This document shows, piece after piece, positions 22,501 through 34,800 of a stretch of 64,000 nucleotides of DNA. The DNA is taken from positions 14,897,625-14,961,624 of the forward strand of contig JABAKD010000016.1 of the NCBI GenBank assembly GCA_012845835.1, in the 5' to 3' direction. The position numbers and the translations under genes were made by a program. The number at the start of each line of letters is the position of its first letter. Position 1 is the first letter of the stretch. The notes beneath the pieces are model-generated. The model searched no databases. It saw only the letters and a program-made list of their open reading frames with translations, and was not told where the DNA came from. The DNA is from Undaria pinnatifida. Its lineage: Eukaryota > Sar > Phaeophyceae > Laminariales > Alariaceae.

Positions 22501-25500
22501 ACGGCCGCTGACACTCCAGGCAGCCTCTGCTGTAGGCATGAACGAATGCGGTTGATTCGCAGCGAACTATCCCGCTGTGCTCGCTTCTATGTGGCCATTG
22601 TCCATGCCATTTCATGTCACCTCCCTTCTGTTTTGAGCTCGTCGTCGTACGGTTGAGGTACGAGGAAACCCGCACGTACTCGGTGAGAACAGCAGTATGT
22701 ACGACGAGCATGAACGCCAACTGACGACATTGGCAAACACACAACAGCAGGTGTACAGCAGTAGCCGAATTGCGAAACGTCTAGCACATAATGCAGCAAC
22801 AAGTAGCAACCAGAACTACAGCAGATGGCTCAAAGTGCAGTGCGAGTGCCGTTCGTTGGCAAGTTTAGTCGTACACGCATCACTCTCAAGAGCCAACAAG
22901 AGGCAGGGCAGGGGCCCCCAACACAGAGACACGTGACAACCACGGCCAGCTGTCGATCGCGTAATTGGCCGGTAGTCCGTGCTTCGGTGGGTGTGTCGGA
23001 AGTCGTTCGTAGTACTACTGCTGTAGCCGGTCGAAACACCACGTGACATGTGACATCCCGTTCTGGTGGCAGCCTCGCCAGTAGACCCCCCAAAATTTAT
23101 TTTTGTTTTCTTTTTCTTGGCCCCATGCACCCATTTCCTTTCCTTTCTCTTTGTTCTTTGTTTCTTTTTTCCAATTGACTTGCGTCTGTTGTGCGTATGC
23201 GTAGTGATAAGATACTACGTGTGATATTTACGTGGTAGTCTTGGGTGGCAAGCGGTATAGTCGGTTTTCCCAGGCGCGAGTAATAAGACGTATGCACCGG
23301 TATGGACCTGGCACATCGTAGGGTGACTCCCGATTTCACTTTTATATGTTTCTGGTGGAGGCATGAATTGCGTCAGCTGTGATTTATGCGTGTACCACCT
23401 TGGGTTGTTTGTGTTTTTCCCCTAGGGTATTCCTCTGCTCCAGAGTGACTGGAACCAGTCCTGTGACCACGGACTGGATTGTGCGAGTTAATGTGAGAAC
23501 AACAACTGAAATATTGCCTGTTTCTTGACCTTTCAGCTGCTTCCTGCAAATTTGGTTTTTTTGCCAACACGATTTTGAACCCTATGCAAATATCCTGTTT
23601 TGTTTTAATCAATTGTCAGCCGGCCGCCCCGGTGGTCTAGTGGTTTTACCCTCGAATACCTCCAACGTTTGGTTGTCCTTGAGTTCGACACCCACCACGA
23701 TGAATATGACCTAATTTGCAAAAATGCAATAAAAAAAGAGATCAACTGCTGAGAGCGCCTGCTAGGTACAATTCGACGCGAGTCGACGAGGGAAGAAAAT
23801 GCTCGATTTTCCTCGCGGTAAAAATGAAGGCACGTGCCGAAGTGGGGAGGGAGGAGGAGGGCCCGCTATGTGACCCCGGATCTGAGTTACTACTGAGAGG
23901 GAGCGCGCGAATGGTGCGGGGATGATAAATAGGATGAAGAAAAAAAATGTTGAAAGAAAGGTATATTATTATTTCTACCAGTAAATAATATGTCAGTCTC
24001 TGGGAAATACGCACGGCACCATCAGCAGTCGTCATGGTAGAGACACTCCGGACACTCCGGATATTATGTATTGAGGGGACGCGTCCGATTTCGACAAAAC
24101 GTGAAAGCACCCACGAAGCAAAAATAGCAGACACACATATCCCGCCTTCCCGAGAAAAAACAGAGAAGAATCGCTACGCCAACCTCCCGTACGAGCAAAG
24201 CCACCCCCGCACCTATCTTAGACAACGCCGACGCAACGAGAGATCGCCCTCCTCTTCTTCGTTTTTCTCCTCGCCCGCAACCGCGCAGACCAATCAATGC
24301 GACAGCCTTCACGTAACAAACAAAGCAATCTTCTTCCAAAACCTCGCCGGCTGACATGGCCCCATGTCGACGTTTGATGCAAACCGACTTTGCATCCTGT
24401 CGACTTCGAACCTCCATTGCCACGAGGACAGCAGTGCAGTCTCTTCATTAATGCCAAGGCCTCTTTCGTTTCGCCTAGAGGCGACGCAGGTTCTCAATAA
24501 GACTATTTTCGGTATTTTTGTTTGATAGACGCCAACTTTTACTTGACGGCGCATTTGACATACTATGTTTCGCCTATCCTTGCCTTCTTTGTTGTATAAT
24601 ATTACGTTTTTTTTCTGTCAAATCATGACTTTCATAATCCCATGTTCGTATTAAACTCTTGGCATTACTTTAAAGTTCAATGCATGCCAAATCGGACAGC
24701 TACACCTTAAGTTGTCGAAGTGCTGCCCTGCCCTACCCGAAGCATGGGCGCCGTCGAATGCCGGCGCCCATGCGGAGCCCTTGTATTTAACAAAAAATAT
24801 TTCAAGGACGTCAGCCGTGAGTTCGACCAATTTCGGGTCAATACTCATCTTTGCAAGCTGCGTACTTGAAATATACTATATGGGTGAGTAATACCTCACC
24901 CAAACGCTGCCTTTGAGAAGCCACGAAAGTGCCACCCCCTGAATGAATAAATAGTCATAAAAAAAAAAACATGTTGAGCGCACAAAAGGCGTTCAAACAA
25001 TACTGGGCAAGTAGTTTGTTCGCGCAATAAGTCTGCTTGATCGATTGGATCTATTTGATCTGTTTGATCTATTTGATCTATTCCATCTATTTGAGGAGAA
25101 ATACATATTTTGGACTAAAAGCGCTACACGTGTCATATCCCCGTCGTCTAGTAGCGTGCATCCGGCACACTATTAGTTGAAAAAAAAAAAAAACTGAGGC
25201 CCACGTCCGACGATAGAGGTTCATCTAATTTTTTTCTGGAACGTTTTTTCAACAATTTCAATGGGGCCCCTTAACCCTGCTTAACCTGCTAATACAATTA
25301 ATACAATCATCGGAATTTCAATATTTTCCAGGAATAATTTTTCGTTGCATACACAATACCATTGGATGGCTCGTCGGGTACTAATGTCTGTAAAGTAGTG
25401 CTTGTGTGATTTTTTCTCAACTGTTTTTGGCTCAGAAGGCAAAGGGCTCTTCGAGCCATCATCCTCACAAGGAAAACGGTGCACTTCTACTAGTATGCTT

Positions 25501-28500
25501 AGTCTTAGTCCTAGTCTTACTTAGTTTTTTTTGTTTTTTATCCTCCGGCGGATGGGGAAAAATAAAGCTTTAGCTCACCACACTTCCACGTATTTTCATA
25601 CGCGTCGTGTGTCGATTTAACTCAGTTGCTTTCGCAGCCCAACGCTAGCTGGCGCACCCTTCGGGTCCCATTGTAGGTATAGCGTAAGCTGTCCCTATCA
25701 GTGTTTCACTTAGTCTTAGTTTTAATCTAGTTCGTAGTCTTGTCTTAGTCTTGGTCTTAGTCTCTGGTCTTAGTCTTACCTGTCGAAAGTAGGCGTCCCG
25801 CCCAGAGCCGCCGGCAGCCGGCACTCGAACAACATTTCTTTTGACGTGGTCTTCAATCATGCCCAGCACGTCACTCCTTCACCATAACACAACAACAAAA
25901 CAGCAACACGATAACACAAAAAAGGCAAACGTAGATGCAGCTCAAGGTGAGGGGGTGAGTACATACTGTCGCAACGAGTGGGAACGCGTGCAGACGGACA
26001 TTTTTGACGGCCTTCAACTTGCTGCTGTTGCCTAAATTTGCTGCCATGTGATTTGCACTACCTAAAATATTGTTCTTGCAAAGGGTGGAGCCGTATGGCC
26101 TCTATGATCTACTGTACCTAGATGTTGTTCTTGCCGCAAGTAACTACTTGGATTAATACATTTTTTACTATGATAGCTGTTGCAAACAAAAAAGACCTCA
26201 CTAAATCCAAGTAGTTTGTCCCCCAAAAACGTGGAGGGAGTTCTAAAGGAGTTAGCCTAACCTTCTACTACTGCAAAACATATCCCACATTAAATTCAAG
26301 TAGTTCGTGCGAAAACGTGGGTACAGTTCTAATGGGGTTATACTAGAAACCATTTTATTATTGCAAGAAAACAATACTTCACTAAATTCAAGTAGAATCC
26401 CAAAAAACGTGGGGGCAGTTCTAAAGGGGTCACACGAACCATTTTACGACTGCAAAAAAATATCCCTCACTAAATCCAAGTTAACTGTCCCAAAAACGTA
26501 GAGGCAGTCCTAAAGGGTTTTTCAGACCAACAGATATGGATGATACGTACGATGATGTTACGATGATGTTATGATGATGTTATGATGTTATGATGACGTT
26601 ACGATGATGTTTTCATGATGATGTTATGGTGGTGTTATGATGGTGTTATGATAATGATATGATGATGTTATGATAATGTTATGATGATCTAATGATGATG
26701 TTGTGATGATGTTATGATGATGTTATGATGATGTTTTGATGATGTTTTATGATGATGTTTTATGAGGATGTTATGATGATGTTATGATGATGTTATGATG
26801 ATGTTATGGTGATGTTATGACGATGTTATGATGATGTTATGATGATGTTATGATGATGTTATGATGATGTTATGATGATGTTATGATGATATTATGATGA
26901 TGTTATGATGATGTTGTGATGATGTTATGGTGGTGTTATGGTGGTGTTATGGTGATGTTATGATAATGTTATGACGATGTTATGATGATGTTATGATAAT
27001 ATTATGATGTTATGAGGATGTTATGATGACGTTATGATGATATTATGATGATGTTATGATGATGTTATGGTGATGTTATGATGATGTTATGATGATGTTA
27101 TGATGATGTTATGATATACCCCGAAAATCACGACCGGACGAGTGACTGACTTGATTCTGTACCTCACGGACAATTTTTTTTCGGGTAGTGTTTTGGGTGC
27201 TGCGCAGCTCATGTTACGGTATTTCCCTGGGAGGCTAACAAGGCGTGAGACCCAGGATGCGGAAACGATATAAAAGGGTTTCACGTGCCTTTAAAGGCAT
27301 GTGCGTATAGGAAAAAGGTGATGACGCATTTGCTCCTCGGATTAGCAACGCGTTGAACGCTCAGTTCAATCCGTGGCTTGTGGGACCAATACAAGAGCTT
27401 GTCTAATACAGTGACCATTGTTGAACCTGCCTATTTAATAGTAGTAGAGGGACCTGCAAAGAGGGTGGCCTGTGTCTGTAACAGCCCCTAACTTTGTTCT
27501 ACATGGCGTCGTCGGCAGGAACCCCTGATCTTCCAATACTTGACACTCAAATACTTACCACACCATTCCATTCATATCGCAAAATGAAAGCAGCACGAAA
27601 GCTTGATATGGCAAAGGGACATGGTGCCACTTGTGCGAGTGACCTCGAGCCACTAAAATTTGATGCGAGTCGACGAGACAAGAAACGGCTCAAGTCTCCT
27701 CGCGATAAAAGCGATAGCACGTACCGTGGTGGGGAAAGGAGGAGAACACCCGGCTTCGTGACCCCGGGCAAGAGTTGCGTCTACGGAGGGAGAAAAGATA
27801 TGAGAAAAGGTGTGAAGAGAATAGGAGGGATAAGCAGAAGAGGAAAAAAAAAAAAAAATGCCCCAAACATGATCCCCCCCTTCTTGCTGCTGCAACATTT
27901 TTCCGACACTAAACTCAAGTGGTTTGCCACCAAAAATGTGGGGGGAGTTCCAAAGGCGAAAGCTGTTGTAATACCGATAACTTGCAAAAAAAAAAAAAAA
28001 AACTAGAAAATTGGCAACTATAATATAAGTAAATGGATACGTATGATATTAATGACGTAAATCATATTTTTGAAAATCTAGAAAACTTGAAATGGCCAAG
28101 TCCGAAACGACGGCGAGTCCGACCTCGACACGACTCCATAGACGACTTGATCCGTGAAGATGGTGTCGACGCTGCCGTTCGCTAGCTCCTCGCACCGGGT
28201 TCTAAACTGGGACATGTCCTCCATAGCCACCGCCTCCTTTACGTGGGACACCTGTCACAAAAATAAATAATCAGCAGTACAGACAAACGAATCAAGAAAC
28301 AGCTACAATTAATAGGAGAAATAACACTAATAAGGCTAATGTGACTGATAAGGACGTGGGGCGATAAGAACGTGGAACACCTAAAAACAAAAATACAGAC
28401 ACACGAATAAAGGAACAACTACTAGGAGAAATAAGACGAATATGATAAGGCTATATGACTAATAAGGACGTGGTATGACTAATAAGAATGTGGTATGCCT

Positions 28501-28771
28501 GAAAAAAAAATACAGTACAGACACACGATTAAGAAAATATGCTACATAAGAGACCGCGGTTTGCCCCCCCGCGACAGAGCGCCCCTTCACTATTACTCAT
28601 TTTGGGTCTTCCTTGATTATGTCTTGATTGTAGTAGTTGTAGTTGTAGGTGTAGTTGTAGGTGTAGTTGTAGGTGTAGTTGTAGTTGCAGTTGTAGTTGT
28701 AATTGTAATTGTAGTTGTAGTTGTAGTTGCAGTTGTAGTTGCAGTTGTTGTTGCTGTTATTGTAGTTGTAG

Positions 28772-28842
<71 letters not shown>

Positions 28843-31800
28843 CTCATATTTACTCGCATAATCAAGTCCGTGGTCACATGTATACAGACCCAAAGAGCGA
28901 CGAGCGCGAGCGATCTAACCAAGCGTCTAGGAAAAAGTTGAGGAAATCCGAGTATCGTCACGCATCACTCTTGCCTCACAGCTTCTTGCTGCGTCGCAGT
29001 TCATCAACACATCTCCGAATACACCAGCACCAGCACCAGCTATTAATATGTATTTTGTGATAAATAATCACGTAGTAGGAAGGCGTTTTTTTGGGGGGGT
29101 CAGATTATGTGGTTGTCGGAATAATTGACTCTGCGCTCGCAGCAGCATCGATCGCAGCGTTTGGTTGGGATCGGGTGAGTGGCAATACCAAGCGGCTACG
29201 TAGGAGACCGCGGTTTAAACCCCACGACAAAGCGGCCCTGAATTAAAATGAGAAGATGAAGAAAGAAGGCCTTCACGTGCCCCTAAAGACCAAACATACC
29301 AGGGCTTTTCACGGATCGGGTTGGGTCACGTCTCAAGTGTCGGGTCGGGCCGGGTCAGGGCCGGGTCAGGATGACCCGGCCCGACCCATGAGATTGAAAA
29401 CATCCTCACCAAACTCGATCCGACCCATGAGATATTCGAACAACTCCTGATTCGACACGACCCGTCCCGCGAATATTTGGAAAAATCTTGACCCGACCCG
29501 AGTCGACCCGACCCGACCTGACCCGCGGGACAAATGGCGACCCGTGAAAACCCCTAAAGAAGACCAGCCTCCTCTTAACGTTTTCACGTCTGGAAACCCG
29601 TTTTGGGGGAAAGTTATTTAAAATTTGTATAAGAAAAAAAACTGGGGCTCTAAAGGGGTTATTGTAAACAACAGCTGTCTGTTCGCGTGTTGTACCAGTC
29701 TGCCAGCACCGTCCCGAGCGGCATCCACTTGGTATCTCCACAAGCGCGATCAACCAAACAATGCCAGCTGCTGCTGTTAAAAGTGAGCGACGTACTTCGT
29801 ATTCCGCCAAATAATATGAACCATAACGCCGAATTCTTTCTAGAACAACAAACAACATACTACTATTATATCGGTTCCCGATTCCTAATAATATTTCTCT
29901 TTTGCCACTGTAAAAATATCCCACACTAATTTCAAGTAGATTTGCCCCAACAAACGTGGGTGCGGTTCAAATGCCTCAGTTTTTGACCAGCAGCAATAAG
30001 GTACAGAAATGCTGAATACAAAACCGGCCAGCAGCAATAAGGTACAGCAATACCCAATATAATCGACCAACAGCAATAAGGTACAGAAATACCAAATATA
30101 GTTCGACCAAAAGCAACATGGTACAGAAATGCTGAATACAAAACCGGCCAACAGCAAAAAGGTACAGAATACGCAATCGACCAGCAGCAATAAGGTACAG
30201 AAATACCAAGTATAATTCGACCAACAGCAACACGGCACAGAAATGCCAAACATAATCGACCAGCAGCAAAAAGGTACAGGAATACCCAATACCGGTATAA
30301 TCCACCAACAGCAGCGATGAAGGTACAGAAACACCAAAAATACACATGGAACACGCGCGGTTGACTTGTATCACGCAGCTTGCAGAACAGATTACCGACT
30401 ACTCAACCCGGTCCAACTCACATATCACGTATTTTGAAGTTTCTGAAACGTCTGACCGTTCAACAAACCAAGTCTGGGTTTTGACTTGCCTGCACCCTTC
30501 CCATCGCCTTGAAGGGGTGTGCTTTCGTGTGCTTCTGCACCACGTAGTCTTCCGACGTAACCAAGGGCCGAACGATTTCCATGAGGCGAACCTGTTGTGT
30601 CGTTAAGTTTAGGTGCGAGAACGAAAAAGCAAAAGGGGCAGCAAACGAGCGGTCATATAGTTGTACTTGATATGCTATATGACTATACTAGTAACTGTGT
30701 TTGATATGGTATTGTAGGTGAATTTGATTTGCTATATAGTTGTATTTGATGTGCTATATAACTGTGTTTGATATGCTGTAGCTGTATTTGACATGCTATA
30801 TAACTGTGTTCGATATAATATTATAGGTGAATTTGGTATGCTATAGTCTATAGTTGTATTTGATATGCTACATGCTATATACTATATACTAGTTACATGT
30901 TGATAGCGGGAGAAACAAAAAAAGGAACACAAAAAAGAGCGCTCATAATCGCAACTAAGAGTTCTAATTGGTAGCAAAACAACACAAAACACACACAAAA
31001 CGAGCGCTCATAATCGCGGGTCGTGTTTTGGCTTGGTAATGGGAACATTATGAGATACTATCAATAAGCCTGTAATCAGCGCTGTCTCGACAGCAACTGA
31101 GCGTGTGTTCTACACCTGGTACGTAGACAGCTTTAGAGAGCGCCTGTGATGCCTCCACAACGAAGGGAACAAACCTTTGACCGCTCTATTGAGCACCTGT
31201 GATGTCTCCACAACGATGGGAACAAACCTTTCATATTTGACGGAATTTGTCTTGTATGGCCGCGATGTGCAGACGTACGCTGCCGGAGTAGCAACGGTAG
31301 GGACCACTCGCGCTGTTTCTACTACGGGAACTGAAGGATACACCAACCAGCACTGGAGTGCGAATACAATCGAGTTAACGCCTTTAGAACCGGAAACCCG
31401 TTTTTGGGGACAAACCACTTGGAGTTAGTATAGGGAGGGGTTAGGGGCTCTAAAGGGGTTAAACTGACACACGAAAATGTATGAAAATACGTGGAAGTGT
31501 GGTGAGCTCAAGCTTTTTTTTTTTTGCCCCATCCGCGGGAGGATGAAAAAGGAAAAAAAAAACATTAAAAAAGGCGCATGCTACGATAGGGTTAGCAACC
31601 TACAAAAGCTATTCTAAGGCTTCTCGCTTGAGGAGGTTGTCAACCAAAACACAAGCACTTGACGTCGCGAAATACAGAAGCTATTCTAAGGCTTCTCGCT
31701 TGAGGTGGTTGTCCACCGAAACACAAGCACTTGACGTCGCGAAATAATGCAAGTGCGACCCGAAAAACACCCCCACGGCCTACACTTATTATCAACCCAT

Positions 31801-34800
31801 GGTAATATTTCGGTGAAGTACCTGGTAGTCATTACTCGTAGATGTATTAATAGTAGCGTTGGGAAGCATTGACAACGGGCTCATCTCATTTTTTGTTGTT
31901 GCTTGGTTTAGTTTGTTCAGTTGCTTGCTTGGTTCGTACAGCGCTTAACGTGGTGGCATACTACGGTAAATGTAATGTACTCACGAAATCATGTTGCATT
32001 TTAACATTAACACTGAAACCCATATGGTTTGTTTGTACACTAAAACACACACCTACACTTCTGTTTGTTGAGATTTTGCGGTAGGCACTAGGCATGCTAA
32101 AATCCATACAAGCCCATACATTATATTCGTATGGCGTTTAGCACACCATACTAAAAATCCACACAGTAAAAATAATCAATAACCAAGGCCCAGTTGCTTT
32201 GATAATGTTTACAAAGCAAGCAAAAAAAAAAACAAGTTGAGGAGGAACCAGTCAGAAATATTGTGCTATTGTTGGCCAAAAAGAGGTACTGTACCTCCAT
32301 CATTATGGCCGAAAATATCATTGTGGCCAAAAAGAGGTATTGTACATCTAAAAAAGAGGTGGGTACCGCACCTATATACCGTAGCAGACGTCGAAAAAAA
32401 ACAAAAGCGAGAAGAGAGCCCTACCTGATCAACGGTGTCGTAGCAATGCTTAATGTCCACTGACGCAAAGTACAAAGCAGGCCGCACGCCAGGGCAGACG
32501 CCCCCCCTCCCCCCCGCTCTCCCTACCCGACCTTGCTCCACGCCGTCGGGTAAGTCCACAGCGGATACCTCCGACCTTCGCTGGCCTCGGCACCCTCCTT
32601 CCCGCCTCCTAGCACCCTTGCTCCGATTGCTCCAAGCCACCCCACCGTCATGAGATACCGCGGGGGCTTCCCGGACCCCGCCCCCACTGATCGAGTTTCT
32701 CGATGAAGTAGGGGGGCGCCCAGTCAGGGAGTCAAACCGCGGTCTCTGACTGGGGCGGTCCGTGAAGGCGTCAAACAGCGGTCTGCCGGGAGGCGAGTGG
32801 CTCGCCGAACCACCACCTGCCCTTGCGCCGGGATGGGGTCGGCTTCCATTTAGACCAAAAATGCGAGCTTCGCTGTCCTCGCCGCGGCCGCTGCTGTTGT
32901 CGCTCGGCCGCGTGGCCGGAGAAAAGAGGGGGCGGAGGTTTCGAGCTACGAAAGGTTTCATTCGGCCGAAGACATCGTCGAGCCCGAACGTTCCTGCGCC
33001 CACCAAAGACGGTTTGCGGTGGTACTCGTGCTTCAAAACCTGGGGATATCATGCGCGCGAGAAAGGAGTGGATCGTCCATGCCGGGCATGTCACTACGAC
33101 AGACGCAAATCAATCGGAAAAAAGAAAATAATAGGAAAGACAGAAAAAAGAAAAGGGTCAACGCGAGTCTCTTGGAGGGGCGAGCCTCGAAGAAGTGCGA
33201 CATCGGCGAGACCACCAGGGCACAGGCCATGGGAGGGAGGATACATACGGGCCTGTTGCCTTGGGCCAGCCCCGACGGCATCACTGCGCTCAGGCTACAG
33301 TGGGGGGAGGTGGGGGGAGAGCGACTAGACTGACGAGCGCCAGGCAGGAAGCACACGGTAGCATGAGGTAGATGGTGGCGATATGTATGTCCACGTAGAC
33401 CGATCTCGGCCATTCTTTTTGATCATCCAGTAGAGCAATATGAGCGACATTCCGACACAACGGACCAACTATTCACGGCCGGAAAAGAGGCGCGTGTGGC
33501 ATTTTTCACGACAAAAGCTTCGCAAAAACGTGGAAGAAAAAATAACTACGGGCCTGTGTCTCAGCCAAAAATACGAAGTCATGACGTAACACACGTGCGA
33601 CGGACACACACACATCTCCCCCGGCATACACCGTCAGGGGATCCGATCAACCTTCCCGGTCAGGCCAAGCCAGGCCAGGCCAGGCCCCTCGGAACGTACA
33701 TGAAATGCGTTGGAAAGCTGCATGTTAGTTGAAGGCAAAAGGGTGTGCCGGCCTCCGGCCGCCGCCCCCCCAGCACCAACTTTCCCACGCTTCCCGAGCT
33801 TGACGCCTGCCGCTGCCGTTGCTCCTCCTCGTCCACCTCCTCCCCCCCCCCCCTCCTCCCCCTCCTCCTCCTCCCCCACCTCCCGCCACTTGTGTATTCG
33901 CTGCCCTGGCTCCATCCGGCTGCGCGGACGTGTTGCTCGTGAGATTGCTCTGGGCCGCAGGTCTTCGCGGTGCCTGTTCAGAGGTGTTATTGAGCAGGGA
34001 TGCGTGTTGCCGCAGATAGACAAGAGTGCGAAGAACCGCACACGGTAATACCGCCAAAACGACCCGTTGGGAGAACAACACACGGTATTCTCGTACCGCC
34101 AAATGACCAATCGAGATATCCGCACTCCAGAAATACAGCACTTGACCAACTGCGATAACCGCACTTAACAACCGCTACCAGAAAAAGTTGCGGTAGGAGA
34201 TGGATCGATATCATCATCTTGTGAAATGAGCCGTCCCACGGTAAGGATGCACAGCATAATCGATCAGTCTCTGAGCTCCTCACATGAGGATTTCAATACC
34301 TCACCCGAAAAATGACTTCGAAGGCATTCGTTCGCACATCCCGACCAACGCTTCCGTGCCTTAGTCCTAAAAAAATATGTACTCGTAAAACTGCTTTACA
34401 GACCGGTAGTTCCTCACATGAGGAGCTCAATTGGCCAGGGACTTTTCGACGCAAAAACTGTCACCCTGCAGCTTGCGCTGCCGGGGTTGTAACGAAGACC
34501 ACTGATAAGAACAGCTTACGCTATACCTACGATGGGACCCGAAGGGTGCGCCAGCTAGCGTTGGGCTGCGAAAGCAACTGAGTTAAATCGACACACGACG
34601 CGTATGAACATACGTGGAAGTGTGGTGAGCTAAAGCTTTATTTTTCCCCATCCGCCGGAGGATACAAAAAAAAAAAAAAAAAAAAAAAAAACTATCGTGG
34701 GATAATTCGAGACTACGAAAAAAAGGGCAGGACTCCACGCGTTGGACGGATCGCCGACCTCCAATCGATGGTCTACAGGCTGGTTCACGCAGAGAACCCA

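Larger units (their letters stand above)
19716..25779. other. TERT intron 17 (6.1 kb)
   Basis: Contains the atgagtatcgaccc repeat at 20120-20225 and, inverted, at 21440-21545 and 24785-24880; TTAA MITEs (20415-20501, 21340-21441); a 205-bp tandem duplication (21991-22403); a tRNA-like unit (23622-23710); a gcgagtcgacgaggga repeat copy (23755-23960); and an inverted copy of 34.5 kb (25545-25712). No host gene recognised. Confidence 0.55.
25877..28123. other. TERT intron 16
   Basis: Carries five truncated MITE-like units in tandem (26190-26520), a 590-bp microsatellite (26530-27115), an LTR copy (about 27190-27503) and a gcgagtcgacgaggga repeat (27650-27855). Confidence 0.65.
28252..30495. other. 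TERT intron 15
   Basis: Trinucleotide array (28622-28845), GC-rich MITE (29299-29555), diverged TTAA MITE (29575-29662) and a ~60-bp minisatellite (29980-30330). Confidence 0.65.

Noticed and set aside
26530-27115. Possible regulatory or CRISPR-like array
   Set aside because: Simple ATGATGATGTTA microsatellite with no unique spacers.
27494-28006. 170-residue plus-strand open frame
   Set aside because: It is built from LTR edge, a dispersed repeat (gcgagtcgacgaga family) and a MITE fragment.
28495-28961. Long open frames of poly-Val (+), poly-Asn and poly-Thr (-)
   Set aside because: All three arise from one GTT trinucleotide array; no flanking coding sequence or homology.
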